Source: Bombus terrestris
Taxonomy: Eukaryota; Arthropoda; Insecta; Hymenoptera; Apidae
Assembly (NCBI RefSeq): GCF_910591885.1
Contig: NC_063281.1
Span: 11,081,200-11,145,199 of the forward strand
Length of the DNA: 64,000 nt
Direction: 5' to 3'
Shown: piece by piece, positions 1 through 13,794 of the stretch
How the letters are laid out: each line of letters opens with the position of its first letter
Position numbering within the stretch: the first letter of the stretch is position 1
Notes under the pieces: generated by a model
Told to the model about the DNA's origin: nothing
The model's database searches: none
Seen by the model: only the letters and a program-made list of their open reading frames with translations
Made by a program: the position numbers and the translations under genes

Positions 1-3000
1 ACATAGCCGTGCTCGCACGCACTCGCCAGCTTACGCACTCTTTGTCGCAGCCACACATGCACGTATATAGACACGCGCGGGCGCGTATAAATGCGTGCAA
101 AACTCATGCGACGCAAAATACGAGAGAAGGAACCACGGTGGCACACTAGTCGTTCTATCGGCAAAACCGCCTTTTCAACGAGCTCGTCCCGCAAACGAGC
201 ATCGGATTTTTTCACCAATCCAACGAACGACCGTGCACTCGATGCCATTTTTAAGCAACCCGCCGCCGCTAGTTCGAAACGAGACGTTCGATGAGTCGGC
301 AAAATGCTTCGTTTAGCGTGTACCACTTCGCGCCATTTCGAAACGCTGTTTCCCGCTTCGACGAGTTTATTCTCACCGATCTAACGACACACTTTTGCTC
401 GCTCGAATAATCTACACTTTCTCGTCCCTCTAACCCCTTTCGTCCGCTCGTGAAACAATAACGCATCGGGACAAGTAATCTGTCGTTGCTAAACGCTACG
501 CGATATCGCTGCTTACACCCGCAATTTGCAATTGGCCTGGTTTTCGCTTCACGGCAGGGTAACGTCGCTCGACTCGCTTGCCCCCAGAGCAAAACCGGTA
601 CTCGATCGACTTCATCCACTGTGGTATCTGTTGCTCTTCGTTCTTTCTCGTGCTACCGCACGAGAATACCTTTAGTTTCTACCCAACTTTTCCACTTTCG
701 ACAGGCATCGAGCGCAGTCTGTGTATACGCTGGAAACGTGAATTAGTTCCGGATAAAATTATAATAGCGTCGAGGTTGTTCGCGATCCACCGTGGCGATA
801 ACGCGTTCTTGATTTTCTTGGCGGGCACCTGCACCTGGAAAAGGGTATATCCTCCGATAACGGTTTATTCTCCTTGAACGGCGGAGGGTACCGCTCGTTC
901 CTCGCACCCGTTATTCCTCCCTTTCTCTTCTCCGGCTCTCCCGTTTTCTCTCTGGTCGAGTTCCAGCGCGAAACTATATCTCGACCAAAGACAGCATCGT
1001 CGCGCTTACCTACATCCTCGTTTCACCGCAACAATTCACCGTCGTGCGTTTCGTTCCGTTTCGTCGTCCTGCCCCGACTCCGATTCGTCTCTGTACATCG
1101 ATATGCGGTTAGGCGATCCGCAATCGATCGTCGTTGTCTATAGTTTACCAAGTTTACCGAGAGAATAAGCAGCGTGTACAGGGTTGGCCGCGATAGATAT
1201 TACGAAACAGGAAGTCGAGGAAACACGGTCGCGTTCCGCGTCGATTTATATTCTATCGAGGACGAATTACGGAGCAGAGATAGCGATTATTACGCGTTGA
1301 GATTTCCCGCCGTGATAATCGGGACGAAACAATACGCGACGAGATAAAGGCCGGCTTTCGTAGCTCGCGAAAATAAACGTTTAATTGCTGCCGTCATAGA
1401 AGGGAGGAGAAGACGAAGAATCTCCTTCTCGTATGCCGGGGTAATCGTGGATGGTGACAAAGTCGCAAGTCGTCAAAGACGCGACGCTCTCGCAAATACG
1501 AGATCGTTCAGGTTAGAAGGCGTTTTCTTTTCCTTTTCCTCTTTTTTCCTTTTTTTTGTTTTCTTAAATAAAAAGGAGCATCTAATTAGATTTAACGAAC
1601 GACGCACACTCTGCTACGTTCGTTCGGATAAAGACGAATCATGGTCGAAGCCAAGGAACCGATCGAAATTTTTCGCCTCGACAGTACTCGCACGCACACT
1701 GTCTACGCGCAGGTATGCATGCACATAATCCGAATCGACCGATTAGATTAGACGCCTAGTAACTAGATTACACGACGGCTGTGTGTTATCTGTGAAATTA
1801 GACTCCGGCTTGAATACGTTATTTAGGCGAACCGGATGCTAGAATAACCTCGGCGAGGATTTAACGGCGGCCTTTGCCTCGCGATTTACGATCCTCGTCC
1901 GGGAATTGTACACGATTATTCAAATACACGGCGGTTTGTAGTTTATAATTTTCGTTTCTTTTAATTCTCCGATCTGTCGATTGCATTTCTTTATCTACGG
2001 AGAGAAGTTTTTTTCCTTTTTTTACGAGCAGATTAAAAATACACGATTATTCGATTATACGATTCTAAAAAACGATCGGGCGGGGAAGAGTGTCTGCGTT
2101 GTATCTTATCGCGGCCAGATTCTGCTGCTAGGCAACTATGCATTTCGCGTGGCTGCTCATTGAAATTCATCACGGAGCCTCCGTCCAGTCTCCTAGCGCG
2201 TACATTACAGAGAAACACTGCCCATTATGAGAAGCACTGGCGAGACGTTCGCGAATATACATGCATTTGAATGTACGCGTTGATCTGGCAACCGACGAGA
2301 ATGAACTTTATACTCGTCGAAACGAGCGATTAGGAAAGGAAAAAGAACGCGTCGATTCTTCGCGGACGCGCGTCCACCGTGTAGCCGACTCAAGTATGGA
2401 AAAAAATTTGAATTTCAAAACACCGAACCATCGAGTCCATCGACTTTCAGTATCGAAACCGTGTCGTTGCAGCGTGTCGGTTTTTAAGCGTCGATTTTTT
2501 CGGGGCGCCTGTCGACAAAAAAACATCGACGCCGCTGCCAGTCAGACGGAAAAGTTTGGCAAAAATCAAACACACACGCGTCAAGGTTGACGCGTCAGTT
2601 CTACGTTTCACCGGTAGAAATTCTTTCCGCGTAAAGGCGGCCGGATGTCGCATGGAATCCCGATTAATTAGCGCTGCGCGCATATCATTACGGTATAACA
2701 GTATCCATCGCGTATTGTAACTGACAGCCGGCGAGTTAGAGGGAAACAATGGTTCCGCTGAGTCCGCGACACCTTAAAATTCGTGTGGCCACAGCTGATC
2801 GTGACGAATCATATGTCTCACGCGACCGTTCAAAGTTATATCGACGAGGGTATAGCGAACGAGAGAGAGAGAGAGAGAGAGAGAGTGAGAGATGAACAGA
2901 GAGAGAAAGAGAGAGAGAGAGTCACCACCGGGTATTTATGCGAACGGTCGTATGCGGTTCTTTCGTTGCTTCTTTGTTTCGTCCTGTGCCACACGCACAT

Positions 3001-6000
3001 GTGTGCACTTGCGCGCACCCACAACCGCCTCGATGAAAAAAATGTCACGGTCGCGCGGTTTGCCTCGTCGGTTGGCCTATTCGCCGCGTTTTGTCAGCGA
3101 GTCGTTGCTTGGCAGTTGAACGCGCGCCATTTACAGAACGACCCGAAGAAAAAGTTCGCGTCTCCTGGCCCTTTCTCTCCGGAGTGCTTCAATGGCCGAC
3201 GCCTCGAAGAATAACGGTCCCGGCGAAGGTGCAAGAACTGCTTTCGGCCCGAAACCCCGTTCCCTCTGACCATTCTTCCCCGATCCGTTCGAGAGAAGCT
3301 GACACGCTTCCGGGATTCCATGGAAACCGATCTCGCGTTTTTGCGATCCCTTAAATCGAATGGGTCTCGTTGTTCTCTGGTCGCGGGTTCGATCGAGCCG
3401 AGAATCAAAAAGGATCACGGATGCTGACGGATACATCGTCTACGTAGTCGTCTGCGGTATAATTAAAAATACAGGCGGTGACCTATTTTCCGTATTTTTA
3501 AGCGCTGACAGAAATATTCGTTGGATCATCGTGTCTCAATTAATCGCGCGGTGGAAAAGTGGGTCGGCAAATCGGAGCCGGGGACAACCTGGGAAAAGTA
3601 ACACGTCTTGAGCGCAAATTTTGTATCGCTCGACTAGTTAGCCTTGATTCGAAAAAGAATGGACGGATTTCATTTCGACCTGACCCGCGAAGCCGCGGTA
3701 TTTTTAGCGAAAACCATTTTAAGCCGAGTTTTCCAGAATGCAAACAATGCACTGGAGGATCTATCGAAGTAGTACGAATAGGAATCATCTCTTGGAGATA
3801 ATGCAGTTTTAAATAAGTACTCTCGAGTTAAATTGGAATCGTTAGAGTACGCGGTTTTAGAGATGCGCCGTACGAACAGTGGAAGTAATGACGCAGCTAT
3901 CGGCGCCGACTGCAGTAGCGCGAGTGCAGCAATAGTTAACCGTAGTTGCAGTGGAAGAGGACAGTATCGGAATAGACACGCACTAGGCCGCGGTGCAAGT
4001 AGCGCGCGTCTATTACTAGGCAGACAGGGAAATGTGCCTCCCTTTCTGGCGCGTGGCGTTCTTCCATTCTCCGTGATTCTCCACGTTTCTCCTCGATTCT
4101 CCTCGATTCTTCTCGACTCTTCGTTGCTACTTTTTTTTGCTAATCGCTCTTAACACCTCGTACGAAGCTATAGATACCGTACCATTGAACATCCGTGTCG
4201 GGATGCAATGACGTTGCAAAATAAACTATCAACGGTACACGTATACGTAACTAATCCGTATGTGCATTGTCGAGTAACCAGGGTCTGTCGTTAATCTTTT
4301 AAATACTTGTCGCTTTTCGAACGTGTCTGTCTATAAACGAATCCGAGGTAGGTAGAATCGCAGGAAATTGACCGAGCAATTCTCACCTGACGCGGCGATG
4401 GCATCGTCGGCTCCTAACACATTCCCACGTTTCACGGTGTATCGGCCAGCACGACTATACCGATGAAAAGAAATAATTGGTTGTTTGGCTGCCGGCGGAT
4501 TAGCCCGTTCGAGGTCAACGGCCACCAAATGTTTGCGAATGCAGTAGGAGGGAGGGAAAGGGTACCGGTTCGAACGAAATACACTAGCGAGAGACGAGGG
4601 ATGAGGAACGAGGGAGGTGATGGAAAGGAGGGAACCGGGGGGCAGGGTGGGTGGAAGGGGAGGAGAAGAGAGAAAGGAAAAAGGTGGAGAGGGTACGTAC
4701 GATGCAGTCCCACACAGAGAAAGGGAACAAGAGAGAGAGAGGGAGAAAGAGAGAAAAAGGCTAGACCCCGCATATTCTTGCCCTGCTACCTACCTCACCC
4801 CCCACGAAAGCCTCGCGTGTGTAGAGTGCATTTAGGACGCATGTACGGTCGTGCCTAAAGAGGATGATATTCTTTATCGCTGCAGTTTCTGTCTATTGGG
4901 ACGAATTCATGCGCCGGTTGTTGGCAAGCGCGTTAACTGGCAGGTGCGCCGGGTTAATGAGCACACCGGGGTTCAAACCTGCCGAAAAGGGCGCTTTTGA
5001 GGCTTCCTCGTGTACCAGGCACCACGAGCACGAACAAATGACTTTCTCTTTCCTGTTTTTTTCTTTTTTCTTCTTTGCTGGTTTCTTTTTCTTTTTTTTT
5101 TTTTTTTGTCTTTGCCCTTCGTTAATTGGTCTAACGGTGCAGGGTTAATCGCGGAACATCGAGATCTTCGCTGGCGACCGACTGAATCGCCGCGACAAAG
5201 CGATCCGTTTAAAAGGCAGAACGCGGAGAGCAGTCTCTCGATGTGCTCTCTGTTGCTATCGGCGGGGAAGGATATCGGGGAAAAATTCTGAGCAACGTTG
5301 GTCGTAAACGTTGAACCGCGTAGCTCTATCAAGTACAAAGGATTCGATTATCCGGCGGTTCTTTCCAAAGTCTAAAATAGTCCTCTTGTATGAAATATAT
5401 ATTTTCTTCGGCCGATCGACGAATGTTTTTTTCATGGAACAATATCTCGCAGGGGCAAGACGACAGAGCATCATGATTTCGTAGACCTCGTTACTTAAAC
5501 GGCGAGGGTGTGGGGTCAGAGAGGGGTAGTCGATGGAGAAGCAGACGCGTGACGTAGGCTGGTGGGGAGTTGGTAATGCGTGTGAGTGAACTGGTATGGA
5601 GGGAAAGAAAGGTGGGACGGTAGGGGCGGTTACAGGGTAGGAATGTCTTGGTCCAGTGTTCCGCGATGGGTAGCCTTGAACTCGGAACAACGGCACACAT
5701 CACCAGGTGACATACGCAACGGTTCGCCGTTCTCGATAGGAATCGAGTCATCCTCTGATTTCGACCCAATTATCGGATTTGCGCTGCTGAAACGGGCGAA
5801 TCTTGCTAAAAATATTGACCTCTGCATATTTAAAGATACGTAACGCGAATCGGGGTCGGCATAAATAATTCCAGAATTCTATCGATTCCGAACGTGGGAA
5901 AGGAGATTTTTTTTTTCTTCTTCGGAAACCGTCCTCGAAATTCGCGCGCACCTGCAAGGTTGCACACACCGTAAAGGCTTTCGTTCGCGAGACAAAGAGA

Positions 6001-7270
6001 GGATCGTGTATCACGCGATCGAATCTAACGCAGGTGGAGCTGCGAAACTGTGTGTACGTGGCCACGAAGGACCGGTCGAAACATCTGCATTTTCCCTACG
6101 TTTCGGTCGAGCAAACTACAACACCCGACCTCGCTCGTCCGACCAAGCGATGGAGCGCGCGAGCGCGCCGGTTTACGTTCCTCGTTATTATGCATTATCC
6201 ACGGTCGACGTTTACTGCGATTCAGCGTTTAACGCGGCGACGCTTCTCTTCACGGCAAACGACTGAACACATCACGCGTTCGTTAGCGCGCAAACGATCT
6301 CGCAGCACGCGCCACCGTTATTTATCGGCGTTTCCTTATGTTTTCTCTCGCGCCGAGTTCATTAATTTTTCAGGCGTAACCTCGATTTTACTAACGCGAA
6401 AGCGTGTAGCCGTCGTGTACGCGATGGAAGAACGACGCGCGGTATCCTGAATATACGCGTTCAAGGCCAACTGACTCATGGACTCCTGTGTTCCGCAGGA
6501 AACAACGTTCGACGTATCGTTCACCGATAGATCGTGGAGGGGATGAAAAAGGCGATGTACTCGTTTGCTTCAATGGCGCATCGTTGAATGAGAATAACGT
6601 CGACGTGGTTTACCGGGCCTTTTTCTCTGGATCGTTCGCTCGTTATTTGGCGTTTGGCCCGGTTTCCGTTGGTCCGTGCGATCGGCCTTTAAGAAAAAAT
6701 GAAATATCCGGCGAGAAACGTGCTGTTCTTTCAGCGGAGCTACTTTATTCGGGAAAATAGACCGCGGGCCACGATTCATTTTGTTTGGCTAGTCGATTTT
6801 TTTTTTCAGACACGATTTAACGCGATAGGATAAACGCGTTTTATTTAGATAGATTTTGCCACTGAATCAATTTCGGTATAAAAGGATTAACGTCTACGTG
6901 CGCGCGATTTTTTTCCCACGTGTTTGTTTTTTTCTTTTTTTTTTTCGATTTTTTGTTTGCCAGAGGTGGAAATTAACAATCGAGAGCGCGTCCTTTTCAC
7001 GGATGGAATTTATTCGGTAACCGATGGAGCCGCATCCCGCTCACGGCTATTTGCCGTGAATTATTCGACCAAGGTCAGTGGAACGTTTCTCCGAACCGGC
7101 TGACTCGAGCGAAGAAAACGCAGAGAATCGGGAAAACGGGCTTTCTCGCCGAGCGTACGGAAACATTTCTAGGCAATCTAGTCGAAGTATAGGTGCCACA
7201 GCCCTCAGCTTTGGCTCCTAGGAATCCAATCAATAAATATTACAATGGAACCCCTAGAGAAGTAGGGGAG
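1..7270. other. 5' flank, no gene recognised
   Basis: Many short open frames overlap on both strands, but none has a recognisable domain, a sensible composition or splice-site support. The sequence has moderate GC, is CpG-rich, and contains GA repeats near 2861 and 4734 and T-rich runs near 5050 and 6930. It could be intergenic, or the first intron of broad if the promoter lies outside the window. Confidence 0.5.
2861..2921. repeat. GA microsatellite
   Basis: An interrupted (GA)n tract of about 60 bases in the 5' flank. Confidence 0.95.
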
Positions 7271-8640
7271 CGTATCCTCCGCTCTCCCGACTCCCTCTCT
7301 ATCTTTCCGTCGTCCTCTCTCTTCCGATCCTCCTCTTTCCGCCGCGGCAGTGGAAAAAGGATCTGTCCTACGTCGCGCTCTCACAGTCGTCGCGTTCCTC
7401 GTCCTCGTTCGCCTCGTCCTCGACTACGTCCGCGAAACTTCGCTCTCTTCTCTTTCGCTCCGCTATATCTTTCTCGTACTATCTCGCTCCGTAGTTCGCT
7501 TTTTCCTTCAGCTTTTACCCTCCTCTTTTTCTCTCTGTCTTTCTCTCGTCGGCCCCTCCGCCCTTTTCGCCCGTTTCCTCGCTCTCTCGTCCCCTCGTCC
7601 TTCCTAAGCCCGCACCAACTCCCATTCGGCCCACCCCCTCCTCCTCGTCCCTCTCATCCAACGGCGTTTACATTTTACTTTTCTAGTAGCGAATTAAAAC
7701 CGCGTTCATGCGCAGCCCGCGGAAGGGCGTAATGATTTTTTGAGGGGCGAATCGAGTGGGGTCGCCTACGGTGCCGGCGGAGGGGATAGTAGCTGCGGGC
7801 GCGAGCTTAGCAGGAGCAGGATGGCAGGAGGGATCGCGAGACAGGCCGGCTGCCGAATAGATGGATGGCTAGACTATCTAGTCGACGGAGAGTAAGCGTT
7901 GTCCCTCGTTAAAGTATCATACGTATCGGTGAACGATTACGGGGAAACTCGATAGGCGTTTTCGTTCGATGTTTGCGGTGCGATCGGCGAGCGAGGTAAC
8001 AAGGGCAACAACGCGAATCGCGACGAGCAGAGAGGATATCGAATCTTTCGGGAATTTCATAGGATGATCGGATGCGTATTTCGAGGAAATTTCGATAAGC
8101 GGTCAGGAAACTGCAACCGCGGCGATGACGATTAGGACGATGGTATCGGGGAAGTCGGAAGCGGATAGTCGGGGCGGCGGCGTGGCGGCGCGGCGGTCTA
8201 TCCACGATAATCCGGTGTAGCCAAAGCGCGCGAACCGAAGTAGGCAGTGGTGGCGCCTTTAAAATTCCAGCTCCAGCGCTTTTAATTGGAAGTCGTTAGC
8301 TTTGCGCATTTTCGTCTCGTGGGCTAACGGGTAAAGTGGGGTGAGCCCGTGGAAGAGAAACCGAGGGGGGGAGGAGGGGAGTCGTGAGTGCGACGAAGAG
8401 AGAAAAATGGAGTGAGGGGGGTTGCGAAGGAGCGAGCGAATCGGAGAGGAGAGGAGAGAAGAAGAGAAGAGAAAAGAGGTGGGCTGGGCAAGGGTACAGC
8501 GGGGTGAAAGAGGAGGCACGGCCGATGCGACCACAGGCATAAAGCTCTCCCCACCATCGAGGCACCGGGCTCTTTTCTCCGTTACTCTCTTCTCATTCCC
8601 TCTCTTTCTCTCTCTCTGCGTACGCACTATTTTTTAGTCC
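7271..8640. promoter_or_regulatory. pyrimidine tract then purine tract (GAGA-type), candidate promoter-proximal region
   Basis: Bases 7271-7650 are strongly C/T-rich on the plus strand. Bases 8330-8520 are strongly A/G-rich with repeated GAGAGG and GAGGAG words, returning to C/T-rich by 8570-8620. Such opposed tracts offer GAGA-factor-like sites and are common near insect developmental promoters. No initiator or TATA motif here is decisive, so a promoter role is inference from composition and the position upstream of broad. Confidence 0.25.
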
Positions 8641-8785
8641 GCACTTATTACGACAGATGTCTCATGCTCCGATAAAGAATAACGGCGGTCGGCGGGCGAC
8701 ATTCCCCCCTCCCCCCTGCGCTAGTTCTAACCAGACTTCGGAGCTGCAGCCGTACTCTCGGTGCTTCTCAGCTCGTGGTGTCGTC

Positions 8786-8849
8786 GTGACACGACACGAC
8801 ACGACACGGCACGACGCGGCACGTTACCTTGCGTTACGTTACGTTACGC
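8786..8849. repeat. two adjoining pentanucleotide repeats (GACAC then GTTAC)
   Basis: Degenerate GACAC units with GGCAC and GACGC variants run to about 8820, then CGTTAC-type units continue to 8849. Confidence 0.85.
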
Positions 8850-9076
8850 ACACCTTACTTTTTTTCCCTCCTCTCTCTGTCGCTTCTTTTTGTCTCCGTC
8901 ACTCCACCCTCGTACTCGCACGAGAGCTCCACCTCCCTCTTCGAAACGCGCTCGCGGAACGTGTTGCGCCGCCGTGACAGTGACTTTGTTCCACGACGTG
9001 TCAACGGTTGGTGTGTCTCCGCGATCATCCGCGATCATCCGCGAATCCACGCGCGCGGGTTACACGCTCGGGCTCC

Positions 9077-9142
9077 GGTGGTAGTAGTAGTGGTGGTTGA
9101 TGCTGGCTGGTGGTGGTGGTGGTGGTGGAGGTGGTGGTGGTG
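9077..9142. repeat. GGT trinucleotide repeat
   Basis: GGT units with GTA, GAT and GAG interruptions in the CpG-rich candidate leader region. Confidence 0.9.
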
Positions 9143-10088
9143 TCTCGGTGGAACGTAGCGGCGAGAGAGGCTTCGCATTCCGGAGTGAAGCGCGCGGCAA
9201 TTTGCGTCACGGTGGCTGCCTGCATCCCGAACAGAGAAACACGTGGCTAGGTGGGTCGTGCGTGCGAGAGCCGGTTCGAAATTCCCGCGCGTTGCCGCGA
9301 GATCGCCGCCTCTGACAGCCGCGTTGCCGGTGTTTTCGTATTTCGCGGGAACGATTTACGGCACACGAGCCAACCGGACAGAGAAAACGATGATGGATTA
9401 AAAGACGCGATACACCTCCCCTCCCCCTCGTTCTTCGTCCCTTTCTCTCTTCTCGCTGCTCCCAATATTATTTCTTTCTCTCCTTTTCTGTCTCTTTATT
9501 TCTTTCTTTCCGCGACGACGTCGACCCGCGCGCGTAGTGTGCCACTGCTTGGGCGTTGTATCGCCGAGCAGAGCTCCAGACTTCTCCCCTCGTGTCTCGC
9601 TGCCTGAAGGCCTATCCTCTCGCGGCACAACCCTCTTCTCTCCTCTCGTCTTCGCACAGATCGAACGCGAGCGCGTGTGTGTGGCGCGGCGCGACCGAGT
9701 GAGACACCAGGAGAAAAAGAGAAAAGAGTGGTTGCTTTTTAGGCAACGCGCGCTATACCGCTATTGTCGCTGCCGCGCGCGACCGCAACTATCATCATCG
9801 TAGTCGTCGCCGTTGTCATCGTTGCCGACTTTCACGGCCGATTCTCTCCGCTCACCGGTTTTGAGATAACACGCAGCGGACCTCGCGATCGTACCCAAGG
9901 GACACGTGTGTCGCTACGCTTCGAGGCTGCTTTTTCGACGCGGCAGCCTGCGAGGAAGCGCGGAGCGGAGCGCGTGAAAAAGCGGCGCAGCCTGCGCTCG
10001 AAGGATGCGCTTCTGAATCGCGAGCAAAGAGGGGCAGGAGGAACGGAACGCACGTGAGCGACGTGTCTAACACGACAAGTGCCGCAAG

Positions 10089-10094
10089 GTAAAC
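10089..10094 (+). other. candidate 5' UTR splice donor
   Basis: CGCAAG|GTAAAC fits the donor consensus well and lies in the CpG-rich block upstream of the first coding exon. Use with the acceptor at 13777-13778 would give an intron of about 3.7 kb. The pairing is a guess from sequence alone. Confidence 0.2.
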
Positions 10095-11040
10095 CTCGTC
10101 ACCTTTCCTCGGCCGCGAATACGCGTGCACGATCTCTTCTACTTTGTACATCGATAGAAAACTCATTCGCCGTAGGTATGGCAAAGAGAGCGTTATCGGT
10201 GGCAAAAATTCGAGACGCGTTCTTCTCGCGTACTTGGCGATTCCCGACCAAATCTGCCCGACGCCTCCGTCCTATCTTTTCTCAGCTCGTCCTCCCGCTC
10301 TCTTTTTTCCTCCCGCTTCTTCTTGTCCCTCTCTGCCTGTGTGTCACTCTGTCCATCTGTCCGTCTGTCCATCCGTTCATGTGCCTGTCTGTGTGTGCCT
10401 CCCTACGCTAATACGTGTGTATGTGTGTCTCTCTGGACGTCTTTCTTCGTCAGACGATACCTCTTTCTCCCTCTTGTCGGTCGTTCTCGCTCGTCGTACC
10501 GGCGATCGCCGGCTTTTCGTACGTTTTCGTGCGGCCTCGCTGCCGCGCCGCGACGTACGCCCGCGTCGACGAAGGCACACAGCTGCACAGTCGTGACGTG
10601 ACGTTTCGGGGGTTAGTTCGCACGGTATGTGACGGAGAAAGAGGCCACCGGTGGACTGCTGTGCGCTCCAACGTGCTCCTCCCGAAGATCGTGACGTTTC
10701 CGCTTTTCCAACAACTCGCGGTTCTTCTATTCTACGTGTCTCTCTTTCTCCGTTTGGACGCACACGTTCGTTCCTTCGTTCGTTGCTTTTGCTCTGTGAC
10801 GGTGCGCGACATGTGATCCTTGCCGATTTCCTCGGTCAGCATCGACGAATCGCCATTCTCTGCCCGTTGAAATCAGGGAACGAGAGACGGCTAACGCGCT
10901 ATCTGTCTCTCCTTTGACATTTTTTTCTCCCTCTTTTGTCCGGTGTACGCGTCGTGGCACGCGCGAAACCGCACGCCGCTCCTCCCCCGCGCCCTCCTTC
11001 GCTCTCCTCTTCTTTCTCGTCTTTCTTTCTGTCTTTTCAT

Positions 11041-11127
11041 TTCCATCTTTTCTTCCTTCCTTCTTTCCTTCCTTCCTTCCTTCCTTCCTTTCTTCCTTCC
11101 TTCCTCTCTTCCTTTCTTCCTTCCTCT
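11041..11127. repeat. TTCC tetranucleotide repeat
   Basis: An interrupted (TTCC)n array of nearly 90 bases, inside a longer pyrimidine tract that begins near 10980. Confidence 0.95.
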
Positions 11128-11780
11128 TTTTCTTCCTATTATCCGCCTCTTTCGTTTCTTCCGGCATTCTTACCCGCCGGCTAAATTACGCCTTCCTCGA
11201 TCATTTGACGCGCGACCGTCTTGTCAACTCGATCACGTTTCGCACGCGTCCTCGCCGATTAAATTAATCGATCGATAATCTCTCTGCCAATCGCAGATTT
11301 TGCTCGTGCTCGTCGAAGATCGAGCGCGAGGAATGAACACAACGACGCTATCGCGTCGTGGACCGGCGTCGATTCCGGACCCGTCCGTCGAGAATGACTT
11401 TCCGCCACGACGAAGCAGCACTAGTGGCCGTGTGTAGGGGACTTTTTCGCGAACTTGTGAAGTGCGCACTTTTTTGCGAGGTGGCGTTGTGCAGATAAAA
11501 CGCAGAGCGTTTCAATTCGGCTCATTGTTTCGGTCATTAGCTTACGCGGCATGACGAGTGATAGGTGTGCTTTCGCGATAACGCATCTACTTTCTTCGAA
11601 CTGTGATTACTTTCTGGATAATGTGTGGTGAATGTGCCTTAGAAATACGAAAAGCGTAACTGCCGTTTAGCCGCGATCGCTGAGGAAAAGGTATCGTATA
11701 ACGTGCACCGGTCTTATCCTCTTCTCACTTTGATCCACGGTTTCGATTCTACTGCCGCGATCGTTTGACAGTTTTCGAAA

Positions 11781-13778
11781 AATGTGCTTGTGCGCGTCGA
11801 TCCTCGATCGATCGCCTTCTCGTGAATAATTCCCGATAATCGTGGCACTCGGTTCAACCCTAAGAAACGTTAAAAAATGTTATGGTGTTTTGTTTTCTTT
11901 TTTTTTTTTTTCAGAAAGAAAATACGCGTGCCTTGTGTATCGTAATGCAGTAAATAAGTTTCTTTTGTCGGTGTTTTCGCCTAGATCGGCGTGCGTCCCA
12001 GTCGGGTTCTATCGTCAAAATTGCTGCGAGGATTTTCACTGCGAAACTTATCTCGAATTCGTCACATATAAATTTAGCAGTGTGCGATAGCGAACTTAAA
12101 AAGTCTAAAAACAGTTTCCGAATCGCACCGCCGCGCCGGGCTTTATGATAAACGTGTATCTGCGAGAAAAAAAAAAAAAAAAGAAAAGAAAAACAGAAAA
12201 AGAAAAAGAAGAAGGAATTATTCGCTTCTTTTTTTGCTTTAGCGGCGATAATCGTTTGGAGCGTATCCAAAATATTGCGGGATAATATTATTTACCGGTT
12301 TGTCGGTGTACGGTTTCTATTGTGCGCGACCGTGTGTACTTTAATTACTATTTCTTCGAAGTGGCGAGTCGACCAACGCAAAAATACCTTTCGAATCAGC
12401 GATACGATTATCAACGGAAACGTTGTAAAATAGTATACGGTATCCATACTTCTTCTTATCGTAATAACGCGTTATAGAATACAGAAGAAAAAAAAAACAA
12501 TCGACCATCATTAATTCCGTTCTATATCGAAGCTTTTGTCATGGCGATACACCACACACATACGGCGCGGGCAACGAGCACTGTAAATTTGTTTTAAGAT
12601 CTTTTTTTTTATCATTTTGCTAAGATAACACTATCAGCATACATTTAATGCTTGCGCTTTTATAAGTGGCGAAGAGAATTATTTAATCGTATGTTCTGGC
12701 TTCACTCCAGCTTGGCGACCTAATTTTCTTGTATGGTGCAAATAAAAAGTAGTGTAATCCTTCGCTTCTATTTTTACGCCATGCACTCTTTAATTCTTAT
12801 TCTTCTACTCTCGACGTCGTACAGACGATATTTTATTTTTTCTCGTTTCGCACGGTTTCGCCCAGCGAAACGCGTCGATGATACACATACATATTCCCGT
12901 TTGCACGCGAGATCCGCAAAGACCGTTTTGACTTTTCGGAATATAGGTACGCTAGACTCTTTCTCTTTCTCTTTTCTTCTCTCTCTCTCTCTTTTTCTCT
13001 CTTTTTCTCTTTCTCTCTGGTCGTTCGCGTTCTCCTCGGTGCCACGTAAAAATACCGCAAAACTTCAAAGTGTCGTTTTACAGCTCACGCGCGGCAACGG
13101 GAACGTTTACGTTCCCGTATTTTCATTCCATTCGAATTAATAACATATGTTCGTGCACGACATCTCTGGTCCATCTCGTCCCTATTAAACGAATCTGCGT
13201 ATTAATTCGCCAGTTATATAAGTTTTCGTGGCTCCGAGAAGTGTAAGGAAATTAACATCTGTTCTAATGCCACACCTATGGTAAACACACTGGTTAAATA
13301 TCAGTCGATACCGAAATATTATGTAATCTTTGCTCATCCTTTTACGGATAGATGAATTTTTCTCTATCTGTCTCTCCTCTCTCTCCCTCTATTTCGTCTG
13401 AATCGTACGTATTCATTTTAGAAAGATGTTTAGATCGAGGCGCGATTCTCGCTCGCGACATACCTATTTATTTGTTGCAACAGTGCTTTTTATTTCGAAA
13501 TAACGGTTATCAAAAATTATCGACTTGCAGACTTATCGACTCGCGATTTATCGTGCACAACTAGAAAGTTTCAGCATTCGAATTTTGTTTCCTGGCCGAC
13601 GTTGGTGCACATATTCGTAAGGCTAGCGCGCATCTCGAATCGGACCAATCTCCTTAGATTTCGCGTTATAAAATGTTGCTTGGTCGAGACTCGGCCAGCC
13701 AAGGCATATTTTATTAAGCGATAAGATAAGTGTCGAGCTTTCGCTGGTTTAAATAGCGTACATTATTTCTGATTATAG
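11781..13778 (+). other. probable 5' UTR intron upstream of broad core exon 1
   Basis: AT content rises and homopolymer runs appear (T-run near 11900, A-run near 12166). No coding sequence is seen. It ends at the acceptor TTCTGATTATAG (AG at 13777-13778), just before the leader of the ATG exon. Confidence 0.45.
12957..13018. repeat. CT-rich microsatellite
   Basis: CT and TTTCTCT units about 780 bases before the start codon exon. Confidence 0.85.
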
Positions 13779-13794
13779 GTGAATAGATATAACG

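Larger units (their letters stand above)
8651..11780 (+). other. GC- and CpG-rich region, candidate 5' UTR exon(s) of broad
   Basis: This block is richer in GC than its surroundings, dense in CpG and carries several simple repeats. A 5' leader exon must splice to the acceptor at 13778. The best-looking donor I see here is CGCAAG|GTAAAC with GT at 10089-10090; weaker ones are near 10629 and 11691. Long open frames in the region are pyrimidine-driven and have no domain. I cannot place the transcription start. Confidence 0.3.

Noticed and set aside
3380..3400. GGGTTCGATC, a possible tRNA B-box
   Set aside because: No A-box at the right distance and no cloverleaf can be folded around it by eye.
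7193..7732. 179-residue plus-strand open frame rich in S, P, R and F
   Set aside because: Its composition follows from the pyrimidine tract; no domain and no sensible splice context.
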